Shown piece after piece: positions 7,883-17,823 of a stretch of DNA of 64,000 bases. The position numbers and the translations under genes are program-made. The notes beneath the pieces were generated by a model. The model was given only the letters and a program-made list of their open reading frames with translations, ran no database searches and was not told the origin of the DNA. Each line of letters begins with the position of its first letter. Within the stretch, counting starts at the first letter, position 1. Source of the stretch: Chitinophaga japonensis (lineage in GTDB: Bacteria; Bacteroidota; Bacteroidia; Chitinophagales; Chitinophagaceae); the NCBI RefSeq assembly GCF_007830125.1, contig NZ_VLLG01000002.1, forward strand, positions 124,001 to 188,000, given 5' to 3'.

Positions 7883-9526
7883 ATGGCTAACCGTAGTACC
7901 CAACGCATTCTTCCCTGGCTGTTAGGCCTGCTCAGCGGCTTACTGTTGTGGGCGGCATGGCCTACTTCTCCGCTTACGCTGCTCATTTTCATCGCCTTTA
8001 TACCGCTGCTGCGCCTTACCGACCTGGTACAGCACCGGGGCGTATATTTCGGCTGCGTATTCCTGGCCATGCTGGTATGGAACGTGGGCACTACCTGGTG
8101 GGTGGGCAATACGCCGGTACCCATAAGCGGCGTACTGGCCAATGTAACCAATGCCCTGATCATGACCGTGCCCTGGCTGGGGTTCAAGAACAGCCGCAAA
8201 CGCCTGGGCAACCGTGGCAGCTACTTTGCGCTGATCGTATATTGGTTAACGTTTGAATACATCCACCTGAACTGGGAACTGAGCTGGCCCTGGCTGAACC
8301 TCGGCAATGTATTTGCCATGCACCCGGAATGGATACAGTGGTATGAATACACCGGCGGCAGCGGCGGCGCCCTGTGGGTGCTGGGCGGTAATATTGCCCT
8401 GTACGCCTGCTGGCAGCACCGCGGGGATTATAAGGTGCCCTTTAGCACTTTTCTCTGGAAAGAAGCCTGGAAACCCGCCCTGGTGATCCTCCTCCCTTTC
8501 CTGGTCAGCACGATCGTAGCCGTGGGCATGGGCATGCAGGTATCCCGCTCGTCAAAGGCCAGCCCGCTGCCCATCGTGGTGGTACAGCCCAATATAGACC
8601 CCTATGACAAGTTTGCCAGCGATGCGGAAGGCCCACAGCTACAAAAGTTCCTGGCGCTGACCCGGCAACAGGCGGACAGCAACACCGCTTATATTGTTTG
8701 GCCGGAAACCGCGCTGTTCCCACACGGCGCCTGGGAGCATAACCTGAATGAGCAGTTGGCCGTACAAAAAGTGCGCGAGCTGCTGCGGCAATATCCCAAA
8801 GCCAGGCTGATCACCGGCGCCACCACGCTTAAATACTACAAGGACAAGGAAGAAGCGCCTTACTCCGCCCGGCCTATGGAGAACGGCGGGTATTTTGACG
8901 CTTTTAACTCCGCCCTGCAGATAGACACCTCCCGCACCATACAGGTATATCATAAATCCAGGCTGGTGCCAGGGGTGGAACTGGTGCCCTACTCCCGCTA
9001 CCTCCGCTTTATGGAAAGCTGGGCGCTGGACATGGGCGGCATTACCGGCAGCTATGGGCGCACGCCGGGGGCGGAAGTGCTGGAAAACACCGCACAACAC
9101 ATAAAGGCATTTCCCACTATCTGTTATGAATCTATTTACGGCGAGTTTGTGGCCCAACATGTACGGCTGGGCGCCAACCTGCTGTTTATTATCACCAATG
9201 ATGGCTGGTGGGGCCGCACCGAAGGGCACCGGCAGCACCTGCAGTACGCGCGGCTGCGCGCCATTGAAACCCGGCGCTGGATAGCCCGCAGCGCCAATAC
9301 CGGCATTTCCTGCTTCATTACCCCTGCGGGGAAACTGCAGCAGCCCCAGCCCTACTGGGAAGAAGCCGTTATAAAGGGAAATGTAACACCTGGGTATACT
9401 TTTACGTTCTATGTGAGGTACGGCGACCTGCTTTCCAAGGGAGCGCTGATATTTTGTATATTGTTGATTGTTTACACGATTGTTTTACGCTTCACTAACA
9501 GGAAAGCATATGTGGAAAGAAGTTAA
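7883..9526 (+). CDS. lnt: apolipoprotein N-acyltransferase
   Basis: Lnt attaches the third acyl chain to the N-terminal cysteine of lipoproteins in the inner membrane. The 547-residue protein has several N-terminal membrane helices (about 8-215), a nitrilase-like periplasmic domain and a final helix (about 515-537). The Glu-Lys-Cys triad is visible as E275 (WPETALF), K358 (YHKSRLVPGVE) and C414 (TICYESIYGE). The gene overlaps the following hydrolase by 17 bases, so the two are probably co-transcribed. Many lipoprotein substrates are encoded in this window. Confidence 0.93.
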   Translation: MANRSTQRILPWLLGLLSGLLLWAAWPTSPLTLLIFIAFIPLLRLTDLVQHRGVYFGCVFLAMLVWNVGTTWWVGNTPVPISGVLANVTNALIMTVPWLGFKNSRKRLGNRGSYFALIVYWLTFEYIHLNWELSWPWLNLGNVFAMHPEWIQWYEYTGGSGGALWVLGGNIALYACWQHRGDYKVPFSTFLWKEAWKPALVILLPFLVSTIVAVGMGMQVSRSSKASPLPIVVVQPNIDPYDKFASDAEGPQLQKFLALTRQQADSNTAYIVWPETALFPHGAWEHNLNEQLAVQKVRELLRQYPKARLITGATTLKYYKDKEEAPYSARPMENGGYFDAFNSALQIDTSRTIQVYHKSRLVPGVELVPYSRYLRFMESWALDMGGITGSYGRTPGAEVLENTAQHIKAFPTICYESIYGEFVAQHVRLGANLLFIITNDGWWGRTEGHRQHLQYARLRAIETRRWIARSANTGISCFITPAGKLQQPQPYWEEAVIKGNVTPGYTFTFYVRYGDLLSKGALIFCILLIVYTIVLRFTNRKAYVERS

Positions 9527-10307
9527 CGATCAGAACGCGATCGGCGCGTACCAGGTAAACGGCGAAGGCGCCCCGCTGCTGCTCATCCACGGGTTCCCGG
9601 AAAACGGCGCTATTTGGGAGCATCAGCAAAACAAGCTGCAGGAGCGCTACCGTGTTATTACGCCCGACCTGCCCGGCAGCGGCAACTCGCCGCTCACTTA
9701 CCCCCTGAGTATAGAAAGCATGGCGGATTTCGTACATGCCATAGTGTTAGCAGAAGGTATTGACAAGGTGGTAATAGCAGGCCATTCCATGGGTGGCTAT
9801 GTGGCACTGGCTTTTGCGGAAAAATACCCGCACCTGCTGCAGGGACTGGGGCTGGTGCATTCCACTGCCGCTGCAGACACCGAGGAAAAAAAGGAAGCGC
9901 GCCGCAAGTCCATCAAACTGATGGAACAATATGGCGCGGAAGCTTTCATACGGCAGGCGGTGCCGGGCATGTTCAGCCCCGCCACCAAAAGCAGCCAGCC
10001 GGCGCTGGTAGATGCCCTGGTACAAATGGGCATGCAATGCCGGGTAGAAGCATTGCTGGCTTACTACGAAGCCATGCTGCGCCGCCCGGACCGGAAAGCA
10101 GTGCTGGAGAAAGCAGGGGTGCCGGTGCTGTTCATCATCGGGAAAGATGATACGGCCGTACCCATTGACAGCGTGCTGCCGCAGGTAACACTGCCGCGCC
10201 GCAGCAGCATCCACATTTTTGAGGATACCGGGCATATGGGCATGTGGGAAACAGCGGAAGCAAGTACCCTGGCGCTGCAGCAATTCATGGATTTTTGCCA
10301 GTTATAA
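9510..10307 (+). CDS. alpha/beta hydrolase
   Basis: This 265-residue cytosolic hydrolase has the HGFPENG oxyanion region and the nucleophile elbow GHSMGGYVA. A probable catalytic aspartate lies in IIGKDDTAVP and a histidine in EDTGHMGMWE, in the order of the alpha/beta-hydrolase fold. The start was placed at ATG 9510, preceded by AGGAAAG, inside the 3' end of lnt. An upstream ATG in the same frame would only add lnt-overlapping residues. The substrate cannot be told from sequence; relatives include esterases, haloalkane dehalogenase-like and epoxide hydrolase-like enzymes. Confidence 0.85.
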   Translation: MWKEVNDQNAIGAYQVNGEGAPLLLIHGFPENGAIWEHQQNKLQERYRVITPDLPGSGNSPLTYPLSIESMADFVHAIVLAEGIDKVVIAGHSMGGYVALAFAEKYPHLLQGLGLVHSTAAADTEEKKEARRKSIKLMEQYGAEAFIRQAVPGMFSPATKSSQPALVDALVQMGMQCRVEALLAYYEAMLRRPDRKAVLEKAGVPVLFIIGKDDTAVPIDSVLPQVTLPRRSSIHIFEDTGHMGMWETAEASTLALQQFMDFCQL

Positions 10308-10362
10308 TATAATAGCCGTAGTAACGGCTACGCACCCAATAACCTAACCTTATTTGACACAA

Positions 10363-13002
10363 GTGAAACGTCTTTCTCTCCTGATAATATGCCTTGCCTG
10401 TGTATCTATTGCGCAGGCTTCCCATATTATAGGCGGGGAAATGTACTACGAATACCTGGGACCTGCTGGTACAGGTATGCACCAGTACCGGATCACCCTC
10501 AAGCTGTTCCGCGTGTGCGAGCATGGCGGCAATATCGCAGAAATGCCGCCCAGCGTATATTTTGCCGTTTTCAGCAAGGATAACGGCAGCCGGACCGACC
10601 TGCAACAGTTTCCGCGGAGCGGCCCTGTGCAGATCGTCACCTCCGGGCAGGTGGACCCCTGTATTGTAAACCCACCGCAGATATGTTTCGAGATCGGCAT
10701 TTATGAAGGCACGATCACCGTACCTGAAAACGACCAGGGGTACACCGTAGCCTTCCAGAGCTGCTGCCGCGATAATTTTATAGAGAACATTATAGATACC
10801 CGCGTACCCGGCGATCCTAACAACCCCGGCAACGGCGCCACCTATTATACAGAGCTGCCGGGCCGCAATAACGGTATTCTCGGCAATTCCAGCCCCGTGT
10901 TTACCAACGACCAGGCCGTGGTGGTTTGCGCAGGTAAAAAATTCACGTATGATTTCTCTGCTACCGACCCGGACGGGGATCGCCTGGAATACTACTTCTG
11001 CGAGGCTTACGGAGGGGGGCAAACCACTGACCAGACGGGCATTCCCCCTGCGGCAGTAGGACCGCCGTATTCCAGTGTGCCGTATCAAACACCCTACTCC
11101 GGCAGCAGCCCCCTGGGCGCCGATGCCACCATCGATCCGCAAACCGGGGTCATCTCCGGCATAGCGCCGCCGGCCGGCAAGTACGTGATCACCGTATGCG
11201 TGCGCGAGTACCGGGGTAATCAACTGATCGGCGTGCACCGCAAGGACTTTCACGTGACCGTAACTACCTGCACCCGGCTGGTAACGGCTTCCATGCCGGA
11301 CAAATATGCTGACTGCGACGGCTATACGATCAACTTCGTCAACAACAGCACGCCGGGCAAAACCTATTACTGGGATTTTGGCGATGGTACGGACTCCACT
11401 ACCACCAGCCTGGACCCGCTGCAGCATACCTATACGCAGGATGGCGTATATACGGTGACGCTGTACGTGGACCGGAATAGCAGTTGCGGCGACAGCGCTA
11501 CCGCCACGGTATATGTATTTCCCATGCTGCGGCCGGACTTTGACTACAGCGGCCTGTGCACCACCCGGCCCACGCAGTTCCGCAACACTTCCACCACCAG
11601 CAGCGGCAGTGATGCGATCAATTATTACCGCTGGGATTTTGGCAATACCGCCGCCACGGACGATACCTCGCTGCTGAACAGCCCAACCTATCAATACACC
11701 ACGCCCGGCGTATATGATGTGCAATTATTAATACGCACCAGCCAGGGCTGCGAGCGCACCATTCATGACTCCATTACCATTTATGACAGACCGCCGCTGA
11801 CCACCACCAGCGATACCGCGCTTTGTCACCAGGACCGGCTGCAACTAAGCGCATCCAGCATTGTGAACGGCACCTATGCCTGGACCCCCAATAACTATTT
11901 CATTACCGGGGCCAATACGGCCACGCCCATAGTAGACCCTCCGCAGGATACGGCCTATACCGTTACGTTTACCGATGCCACCGGCTGCGTGAACAGCCAG
12001 CGGATAGCTATAGATATAAAAGATACTTTGCGGGTATACGGACCGCCGGACAGTACGGTATGTACCGGAGATGAGCTGTACCTGCAGGCAACAGCCGACG
12101 GGCCTTACGCATTTGCCTGGTGGAACCTGGCCACCAATACAGTGGTCAGCAACAACCCGGACGCTTACATAACACCCCCTGCCCCGGCAGCCTCCTATGC
12201 CGTGGAGGTAACGCTGGGCTCCTGCAGCTCACGGGACACCATCAATTACAGGGTGGTAGACCCGCCTGCCGCCTATGCCGGCGAGGATACCACCATCTGT
12301 TACGGCGACCAGGTGAACCTGCAGGCCAGCGGCGGCTCCTCCTACCAGTGGACGCCTGCCTCGCTGGTGACCTTCCCCACCCGCTCCGTAACCGCCGCCC
12401 GGCCCACGGACACCACCGATTTTATTGTAACGGTCACCGATGTACTGGGCTGTCCCAAAGCCGTGAACGACACGGTGCGCATCAATGTAGTACCACCGGT
12501 GCCCGCCTTTGCAGGCAACGATACCATCCTGATCAAGGACCAGCCTTTCCAGTTGCATGCTACCGGCGGCACGCGCTATGAGTGGACGCCTGTAGACGGG
12601 TTGAGCGATCCGGCCATTGACACCCCCTGGACCTTCATTAACCGCGACTTCACCTATACCGTAACAGTGTATACCGCGGAAGGCTGCTTTGCATCGGACG
12701 ATATACACCTGCGGTTCATTACCGGTCCCGAAATATACATCCCTACCGGGTTTTCGCCCAACGGAGACGGGCTGAACGATGTTTTCCGGCCGCTGCCCGT
12801 GGGCATTGTGCAGATGGACTTTTTCCGCGTATTTGACCGCTGGGGCAAAATGATGTACAGCAACGTGGAGTATATGAAAGGCTGGGACGGCACCTTCCAG
12901 GGACGCCCCGCCGCCATCGGCACTTATGTGTGGGTAGTGCAGGGCAAGGACATTCATGGCAACACCCTGCTGCGGAAAGGCACCGTTACCCTGGTGCGCT
13001 GA
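10363..13002 (+). CDS. secreted PKD-domain protein with gliding-motility C-terminal domain
   Basis: This is an 879-residue exported protein. A signal peptide (to about residue 20, ending QAS) is followed by an N-terminal domain of about 280 residues beginning HIIGGEMYYEYLG. At least two PKD domains follow (YYWDFGDGT and YRWDFGNT), then several Ig-like segments with GEDTT and GNDTI motifs. The C-terminal block beginning YIPTGFSPNGDGLNDVF and ending GTVTLVR is the type B (CHU_C) T9SS targeting domain. GTG 10363 gives the best signal peptide; TTG 10354 is possible. The next gene is a paralogue, so the pair arose by duplication. Function is probably adhesin or surface structure; this is inference. 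Confidence 0.85.
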   Translation: MKRLSLLIICLACVSIAQASHIIGGEMYYEYLGPAGTGMHQYRITLKLFRVCEHGGNIAEMPPSVYFAVFSKDNGSRTDLQQFPRSGPVQIVTSGQVDPCIVNPPQICFEIGIYEGTITVPENDQGYTVAFQSCCRDNFIENIIDTRVPGDPNNPGNGATYYTELPGRNNGILGNSSPVFTNDQAVVVCAGKKFTYDFSATDPDGDRLEYYFCEAYGGGQTTDQTGIPPAAVGPPYSSVPYQTPYSGSSPLGADATIDPQTGVISGIAPPAGKYVITVCVREYRGNQLIGVHRKDFHVTVTTCTRLVTASMPDKYADCDGYTINFVNNSTPGKTYYWDFGDGTDSTTTSLDPLQHTYTQDGVYTVTLYVDRNSSCGDSATATVYVFPMLRPDFDYSGLCTTRPTQFRNTSTTSSGSDAINYYRWDFGNTAATDDTSLLNSPTYQYTTPGVYDVQLLIRTSQGCERTIHDSITIYDRPPLTTTSDTALCHQDRLQLSASSIVNGTYAWTPNNYFITGANTATPIVDPPQDTAYTVTFTDATGCVNSQRIAIDIKDTLRVYGPPDSTVCTGDELYLQATADGPYAFAWWNLATNTVVSNNPDAYITPPAPAASYAVEVTLGSCSSRDTINYRVVDPPAAYAGEDTTICYGDQVNLQASGGSSYQWTPASLVTFPTRSVTAARPTDTTDFIVTVTDVLGCPKAVNDTVRINVVPPVPAFAGNDTILIKDQPFQLHATGGTRYEWTPVDGLSDPAIDTPWTFINRDFTYTVTVYTAEGCFASDDIHLRFITGPEIYIPTGFSPNGDGLNDVFRPLPVGIVQMDFFRVFDRWGKMMYSNVEYMKGWDGTFQGRPAAIGTYVWVVQGKDIHGNTLLRKGTVTLVR

Positions 13003-13106
13003 TCCACTTACAGGCAATCGGCTACCAGTTATCAACTTCATTTCAGGAAGTGCGGGAATTTTAGTAAATTCAGAGAGGTATATGCCAGCATCCCCTAGCA
13101 AATCAC

Positions 13107-15026
13107 ATGAGCAAACTACTTCTCCTCACCATTTGCTGCTGTCTGATCCACGTTATAGCAGTTGCCTACCACATTATTGGGGGAGAGATCTATTACCAGA
13201 CCGTAGGCTATAACGCCATCAGCGGGCAATACCGCTACCTGGTCACACTGAAGCTGTACCGGGATGCGGACTTTACCTGCGGGGACCGGCAGGGCTGCCT
13301 GGACCGCTTTGAGAACCCGGTGCCCATTAACATCTATACTGCGGACGGCATGCGCACCACCCCCTCTATACTGTTGTACATCCAGGAAACCAGGTCGCTG
13401 AGGGATACCCTAAAAAACCCCTGCCTGGCGCCGCAAACCCAGCACCTGGCCGTAGCGTTTTACCGCGACACGGTAGACCTGGCCCCGCGTTACGGCGGGT
13501 ACTATATTGCCTACCAGCGCTGCTGCCGCGGCGAAAAGCTGGCCAACATCTACAGCTCCGAGCAGGAAGGCAGCACTTATTACACCGTGATCCCCGGCAC
13601 GGAAAGCCGGCCTAATAATAACAGCGCTTATTTCAGCAAGGATGTAGGGATCGTGATCTGCGCCGATTTCCCTTTCCGGTATGATTACGCCGCTACGGAC
13701 CCGGATGGCGACAGCCTGACCTACAGCCTGTGCAGCGCCCTGACAGGCGGCAGCGCCCGCAATGAGAGCAATGCCACTACGCCACCGCCTTATGACGACC
13801 TGGTGCGGTACATCCCTCCCTACTCCGGCGCCAATCCCATGGGCGGCTCGCCGCAGATCACGATTGACAGCCATGGCATGCTGACCGGTACGCCTAACCG
13901 GCCCGGTAAGTTTGTGGTATCCGTATGCGTAAGCGAATACGACCGGGTGACCGGGCGGCTCCTGGGCACCCATCACAAGGATATCCTGCTAACGGTATTT
14001 AGCTGCAAAACAACGGTAAGGGCCAACCTCCCCGATGTATTGAACAATTGCACCGATACCGCGGACCTCCGCGTGGCCATTCCCAATTTCAGCAATGCCG
14101 GCTTCACCTCCTCCTATTACTGGAGCTTCAGCGATGGTACGGACACCACTACGTATGATAAAGCCATTTTCTACCACCAGTTTCCCGATACCGGCCGCTA
14201 CACCGTAAAGCTGGTGGTAAACCGCGGATTGCCCTGCGTGGACAGCAGCACCGGCATTATCAACAATTACCCGGGGCTGCGGGTGGGCTTTACAGTGGAC
14301 GGGCTGTGCCGGGAACGGCCGGTTGTTTTTGAAGATACCTCCTCTTATGTATACGGGCAGATCACCAGCCGGCACTGGGACCTGGGGCTGCCCAACCTCA
14401 CGGCCGGCAGCCAGCGCGTAGCCCTGCAATACCCGGAGGGAGGCATGTATACCATTACGCTTACCATTGATACGGACAAGGGCTGCAACAAATCCGTCAC
14501 CCAGCAGTTACGGATATACGAAGTAAAGCCCTTTGCCGGAAATGATACCATACTGGCCAGGGGCCAGCTACTGCCCCTGCAGGCCAGCGGCGGGGAATTC
14601 TATGAGTGGCAGCCCGCCCTTGGCCTCAGCAATAACGGCATTGCCAACCCGGTGGTAAACTGGCATGAGGACATACAATACCTCCTGCGGGTATCCAACT
14701 CGCAGGGATGCGTGGGCTATGATACCATTAATATAAAATACTACCTGGGCCCGGATGTTTATATACCCAACGCTTTTTCTCCCAACGGCGACGGGATGAA
14801 CGACCGCTTCCGTTTCATTCCCGTAGGCTTTGTCAGCTACGACTTCTTCCGCATTTACAACCGCTGGGGAGAGGAGATACATGCTTCCATTGATTTCCGC
14901 AACGGATGGGACGGCACCATCAGGGGAAGGCCCGCTCCTGTGGATACCTACATCTGGATACTACGCGGAAAAGATCTGAACGGCCAGACCATCTTACGGA
15001 AAGGAACGGTAACTTTAGTGCGGTAA
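13107..15026 (+). CDS. secreted PKD-domain protein, paralogue of the preceding gene
   Basis: This 639-residue exported protein has the same plan in shorter form. It has a signal peptide, an N-terminal domain starting YHIIGGEIYYQTVGY, a PKD-like domain (YYWSFSDGTDTTTY) and a second PKD-like segment (near HWDLGLPNL). One Ig-like unit with GNDTILARGQ precedes the C-terminal domain (YIPNAFSPNGDGMNDRF to GTVTLVR). The shared N-terminal domain and identical last seven residues show common ancestry with the upstream gene, which carries extra Ig-like units. It is a likely T9SS client anchored or released at the surface. Confidence 0.85.
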   Translation: MSKLLLLTICCCLIHVIAVAYHIIGGEIYYQTVGYNAISGQYRYLVTLKLYRDADFTCGDRQGCLDRFENPVPINIYTADGMRTTPSILLYIQETRSLRDTLKNPCLAPQTQHLAVAFYRDTVDLAPRYGGYYIAYQRCCRGEKLANIYSSEQEGSTYYTVIPGTESRPNNNSAYFSKDVGIVICADFPFRYDYAATDPDGDSLTYSLCSALTGGSARNESNATTPPPYDDLVRYIPPYSGANPMGGSPQITIDSHGMLTGTPNRPGKFVVSVCVSEYDRVTGRLLGTHHKDILLTVFSCKTTVRANLPDVLNNCTDTADLRVAIPNFSNAGFTSSYYWSFSDGTDTTTYDKAIFYHQFPDTGRYTVKLVVNRGLPCVDSSTGIINNYPGLRVGFTVDGLCRERPVVFEDTSSYVYGQITSRHWDLGLPNLTAGSQRVALQYPEGGMYTITLTIDTDKGCNKSVTQQLRIYEVKPFAGNDTILARGQLLPLQASGGEFYEWQPALGLSNNGIANPVVNWHEDIQYLLRVSNSQGCVGYDTINIKYYLGPDVYIPNAFSPNGDGMNDRFRFIPVGFVSYDFFRIYNRWGEEIHASIDFRNGWDGTIRGRPAPVDTYIWILRGKDLNGQTILRKGTVTLVR

Positions 15027-15029
15027 TTA

Positions 15030-15060
15030 AAATAGGAAGTAAGAATCTTACTTCCTATTT
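15030..15060. terminator. 31-base perfect palindrome after the second PKD gene
   Basis: The arms 15030-15044 (AAATAGGAAGTAAGA) and 15046-15060 are exact inverted copies around a single central base. They are made of the GGAAGTA-type heptad. The palindrome starts 4 bases after the stop codon and probably acts as a terminator. It is one of the period-7 spacer arrays. Confidence 0.7.
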
Positions 15061-15115
15061 CCTACTTCAGGTTTATCTTGCAGCATACCTTATTACTTTT
15101 TAAACTACCAAACGA

Positions 15116-15871
15116 ATGGCTATCATACTGATCACCGGCGCAACCGCCGGCTTTGGAGCCGCCTGCGCAGAGAAATTTGCCGGCCAGGGACATGACCTGA
15201 TCCTCACCGGGCGCAGGCAGGAAAGACTCACCGCATTAAAAGCAAAACTCGAACAGCAGCACGGCATCAGGGTGCTGCCCCTTGTTTTTGACGTACGCGA
15301 TGAAGATGCTGTAAACACCGTGCTGGGCGGCATACCCGAGGAATGGAAAAAGGTGCGCACGCTCGTAAACAACGCCGGGCTGGCGCTAGGCTTCAGCAGC
15401 GTGGAGGAAGGCAGCACGGAGGACTGGAACACCATGCTGGATACAAATGTGAAAGGGCTGCTATACGTATCGCGCGTCGTGATCCCCTGGCTGAAGGCAC
15501 AGGGCCGGGGCCACATTATCAATATCGGCTCCATAGCGGGCCGGCAGGTATATGCCAACGGAAATGTGTACTGCGCCAGTAAAGCGGCCGTGGACGCACT
15601 TTCCCAGGCCATGCGCATAGACCTGCTGCCTTACGGCATCAAGGTAACGGGCATACACCCGGGTGCGGCGGAAACAGAATTTTCCGTAGTGCGCTTTAAA
15701 GGCGATGAAGACAGGGCCAAAGGCGTATACAACGGGCTGACGCCGCTCAGCGCGGCCGACGTGGCGGATGTGATCTGCTACTGCGCCTCCCTGCCGCCGC
15801 ACGTGTGCATTAACGACCTGGTGCTTACCCCCCTGCAGCAGGCCAACGCCTACTATTACCACCGGCAATAA
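15116..15871 (+). CDS. short-chain dehydrogenase/reductase, YdfG-like
   Basis: This 251-residue classical SDR has the nucleotide-binding TGATAGFG, LVNNAG, and the active-site YCASK with an upstream serine in NIGSIAGRQ. Arginines after the second strand (TGRRQER) favour NADP(H). The overall pattern matches YdfG-type dehydrogenases acting on serine or 3-hydroxy acids, but the substrate is inferred. It stands alone between the PKD genes and a small transcription unit. Confidence 0.88.
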   Translation: MAIILITGATAGFGAACAEKFAGQGHDLILTGRRQERLTALKAKLEQQHGIRVLPLVFDVRDEDAVNTVLGGIPEEWKKVRTLVNNAGLALGFSSVEEGSTEDWNTMLDTNVKGLLYVSRVVIPWLKAQGRGHIINIGSIAGRQVYANGNVYCASKAAVDALSQAMRIDLLPYGIKVTGIHPGAAETEFSVVRFKGDEDRAKGVYNGLTPLSAADVADVICYCASLPPHVCINDLVLTPLQQANAYYYHRQ

Positions 15872-15920
15872 TGCCCGTATATTAAATTAACATCAACATG
15901 TGATTTTATAGGTTAAATAT

Positions 15921-15952
15921 TTTGAATATATTTGGAAACTTTCATATATTTG
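15921..15952 (+). promoter_or_regulatory. promoter of the small transcription unit at 16027
   Basis: A -33 TTTG (15921-15924) is followed after 20 bases by TATATTTG (15945-15952), an exact TAnnTTTG. This is the best complete Bacteroidota promoter in the window. A second TATATTTG at 15927-15934 lies 18 bases upstream, so TATATTTGGAA occurs twice. Confidence 0.6.
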
Positions 15953-16026
15953 GAACGACGTTAATTATTTGTTACACTTTTCATCAAGGCTATGCTAACT
16001 ATCCTATAATCTATAACCATATCCCT

Positions 16027-16188
16027 ATGCTTACTTTTGTAACAGTATTTATGTTGCGCCTGTACTATCCCAGGTGGAAAGCAGAATGGCGCTTTTACGC
16101 CGACAGATCCCGGAAAAACAACTATGGCCGCTGGGCCATGCGTAAGGACTGGGCGGACGAAAAGGGCTACTCGCTCAGCTACAGTTGA
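16027..16188 (+). CDS. small hypothetical protein, 53 residues
   Basis: The family is not recognised. The product has a hydrophobic start (MLTFVTVFMLRLYY) followed by a basic, aromatic-rich tail (WRFYADRSRKNNYGRWAM). The frame could start further upstream at 15922, but the strong promoter at 15921-15952 would then overlap the coding region, so ATG 16027 is preferred. The frame is followed by a good intrinsic terminator at 16217-16246, so the unit is very probably transcribed. Whether the product is this protein or the roughly 290-base RNA itself cannot be decided from sequence. Confidence 0.45.
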   Translation: MLTFVTVFMLRLYYPRWKAEWRFYADRSRKNNYGRWAMRKDWADEKGYSLSYS

Positions 16189-16216
16189 TGTATGCAATGT
16201 AGAAGAAAGATTTTGG

Positions 16217-16246
16217 AACGGTCCCGGCTACAAAGCCGGGGCCGTT
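16217..16246 (+). terminator. intrinsic terminator of the small unit
   Basis: A 13-bp GC-rich stem (16217-16229 with 16234-16246, one G-T pair) and an ACAA loop are followed by TTAGTTTTGAT. It separates the small gene from mqo. Confidence 0.8.
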
Positions 16247-16267
16247 TTAGTTTTGATCATTAAGTAT

Positions 16268-16275
16268 TAATTTTG
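16268..16275 (+). promoter_or_regulatory. -7 promoter element of mqo
   Basis: TAATTTTG is an exact TAnnTTTG match 24 bases before the mqo ATG. Confidence 0.5.
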
Positions 16276-16299
16276 CAGGCTTAAAAGCTATAAATAGAT

Positions 16300-17805
16300 A
16301 TGTCTTCAAAAGCAGCGCCTGATGTTGTGTTAATTGGGGCAGGCATAATGAGTGCTACGCTTGGTATGTTGCTCAAGAAACTGCAGCCGGAAATCACCAT
16401 CGATATCTTTGAACGGCTGGACGTTATTGCCGGGGAAAGTTCCGATGCCTGGAATAATGCCGGCACCGGTCATTCCGCCTTTTGCGAGCTGAATTACACC
16501 CCGGAGCGCCCGGAGGGTAGTATTGATATCTCCAAGGCCGTCAAGATCGCTGAATCTTTTGAAGTATCCAAGGAATTCTGGGCTTTCCTGGTACAGGAAG
16601 GCTACATCAAATCTCCCGAAAGCTTTATCCGGCAGATCCCCCACATCAGCTTTGTATGGGGCGCTTCCAATGTAGCATACCTGAAAAAACGGCAGGAGGC
16701 GCTGAAAAGCAACCCGCTGTTCGGGGACATGGCCTACTCCGAAGACCCCTCCCTGCTGGCGCAATGGATGCCCCTGGTAATGGAAGGCCGCGACCCTGCG
16801 CAGCAGGTGGCCGCTACCCGCATGGAGGCCGGTACCGATGTGAACTTTGGCGCGCTTACCCGCGGCCTGTGCAATTACCTGCGGGAACAGGAGGGCGTAA
16901 CCATCTACACCGCCCACGAAGTACGCGACATTGAGCAGGACGAGGACGGGCGCTGGAATATTACGGTAAGGAACGCCACTACCGGCATCAAACGGACCGT
17001 TACCACCAGGTTTGTATTCATAGGAGCCGGCGGCGGCTCGCTGCCCCTGCTGGAAAAATCCGGCATCCCGGAAGGCAAGGGTTTTGGCGGCTTCCCGGTG
17101 AGCGGGCAATGGCTGATCTGCAATAACCCGGAAGTGATTGAGCAACATGCGGCCAAAGTATATGGCAAAGCTGCTGTAGGCGCCCCCCCCATGTCCGTAC
17201 CGCACCTGGATACCCGGGTGATCGAGGGTAAAAAGGCGCTGCTGTTTGGCCCCTACGCCGGCTTCTCCACCAAGTTCCTGAAATACGGCTCTTTCCTGGA
17301 CCTGCCGTTATCCATCAAGTATTACAACATCCGCCCCATGCTGGCGGCGGGTATCGACAATATCCCCCTGACCCGCTACCTGATAGAGCAGGTGCGGCAG
17401 TCGCCCGAAGACCGCCTGGAAGCCCTGAAGGCCTATGTGCCCACCGCTAAAATGGAGGATTGGGAACTGGAAACCGCCGGGCAGCGCGTGCAGATCATTA
17501 AGAAAGATCCCGAGCACGGCGGCGTGCTGGAATTCGGCACCGAGGTAGTAAGCGCGGCAGACGGCACCATCGCGGCCCTGCTGGGCGCATCGCCCGGCGC
17601 TTCCACCGCCGTATCCATCATGCTGGACCTGCTGAAACGCTGCTTCGCCACCCAGATGGCCACCCCTGAATGGCAGGGCAAGCTGAGGGAAATGATCCCC
17701 TCCTACGGCCTGAGGCTTTCTGACAACCCCGGCCTCTGTGATGAGATCAGGACCTGGACCAACGGGGCCCTGAAGCTGGGCGTTGAGGAGATGGTGGAGG
17801 AGTAG
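16300..17805 (+). CDS. mqo: malate:quinone oxidoreductase
   Basis: Mqo is a membrane-associated FAD enzyme that oxidises malate to oxaloacetate and passes electrons to quinone, replacing or backing up NAD malate dehydrogenase. The 501-residue product has the FAD-binding [37 protein letters not shown], and the later [17 protein letters not shown] and PSYG segments of the Mqo family. Length is typical. In this organism the acceptor would be menaquinone, consistent with mqnB and mqnD in the window. It converges with sprA across a long hairpin. Confidence 0.95.
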   Translation: MSSKAAPDVVLIGAGIMSATLGMLLKKLQPEITIDIFERLDVIAGESSDAWNNAGTGHSAFCELNYTPERPEGSIDISKAVKIAESFEVSKEFWAFLVQEGYIKSPESFIRQIPHISFVWGASNVAYLKKRQEALKSNPLFGDMAYSEDPSLLAQWMPLVMEGRDPAQQVAATRMEAGTDVNFGALTRGLCNYLREQEGVTIYTAHEVRDIEQDEDGRWNITVRNATTGIKRTVTTRFVFIGAGGGSLPLLEKSGIPEGKGFGGFPVSGQWLICNNPEVIEQHAAKVYGKAAVGAPPMSVPHLDTRVIEGKKALLFGPYAGFSTKFLKYGSFLDLPLSIKYYNIRPMLAAGIDNIPLTRYLIEQVRQSPEDRLEALKAYVPTAKMEDWELETAGQRVQIIKKDPEHGGVLEFGTEVVSAADGTIAALLGASPGASTAVSIMLDLLKRCFATQMATPEWQGKLREMIPSYGLRLSDNPGLCDEIRTWTNGALKLGVEEMVEE

Positions 17806-17823
17806 TGCAGAATATAAAATTCC

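Noticed and set aside
15922-16188. Longer 88-codon version of the small gene
   Set aside because: Its first codons would lie inside the strong promoter at 15921-15952, so the internal ATG at 16027 is more likely.
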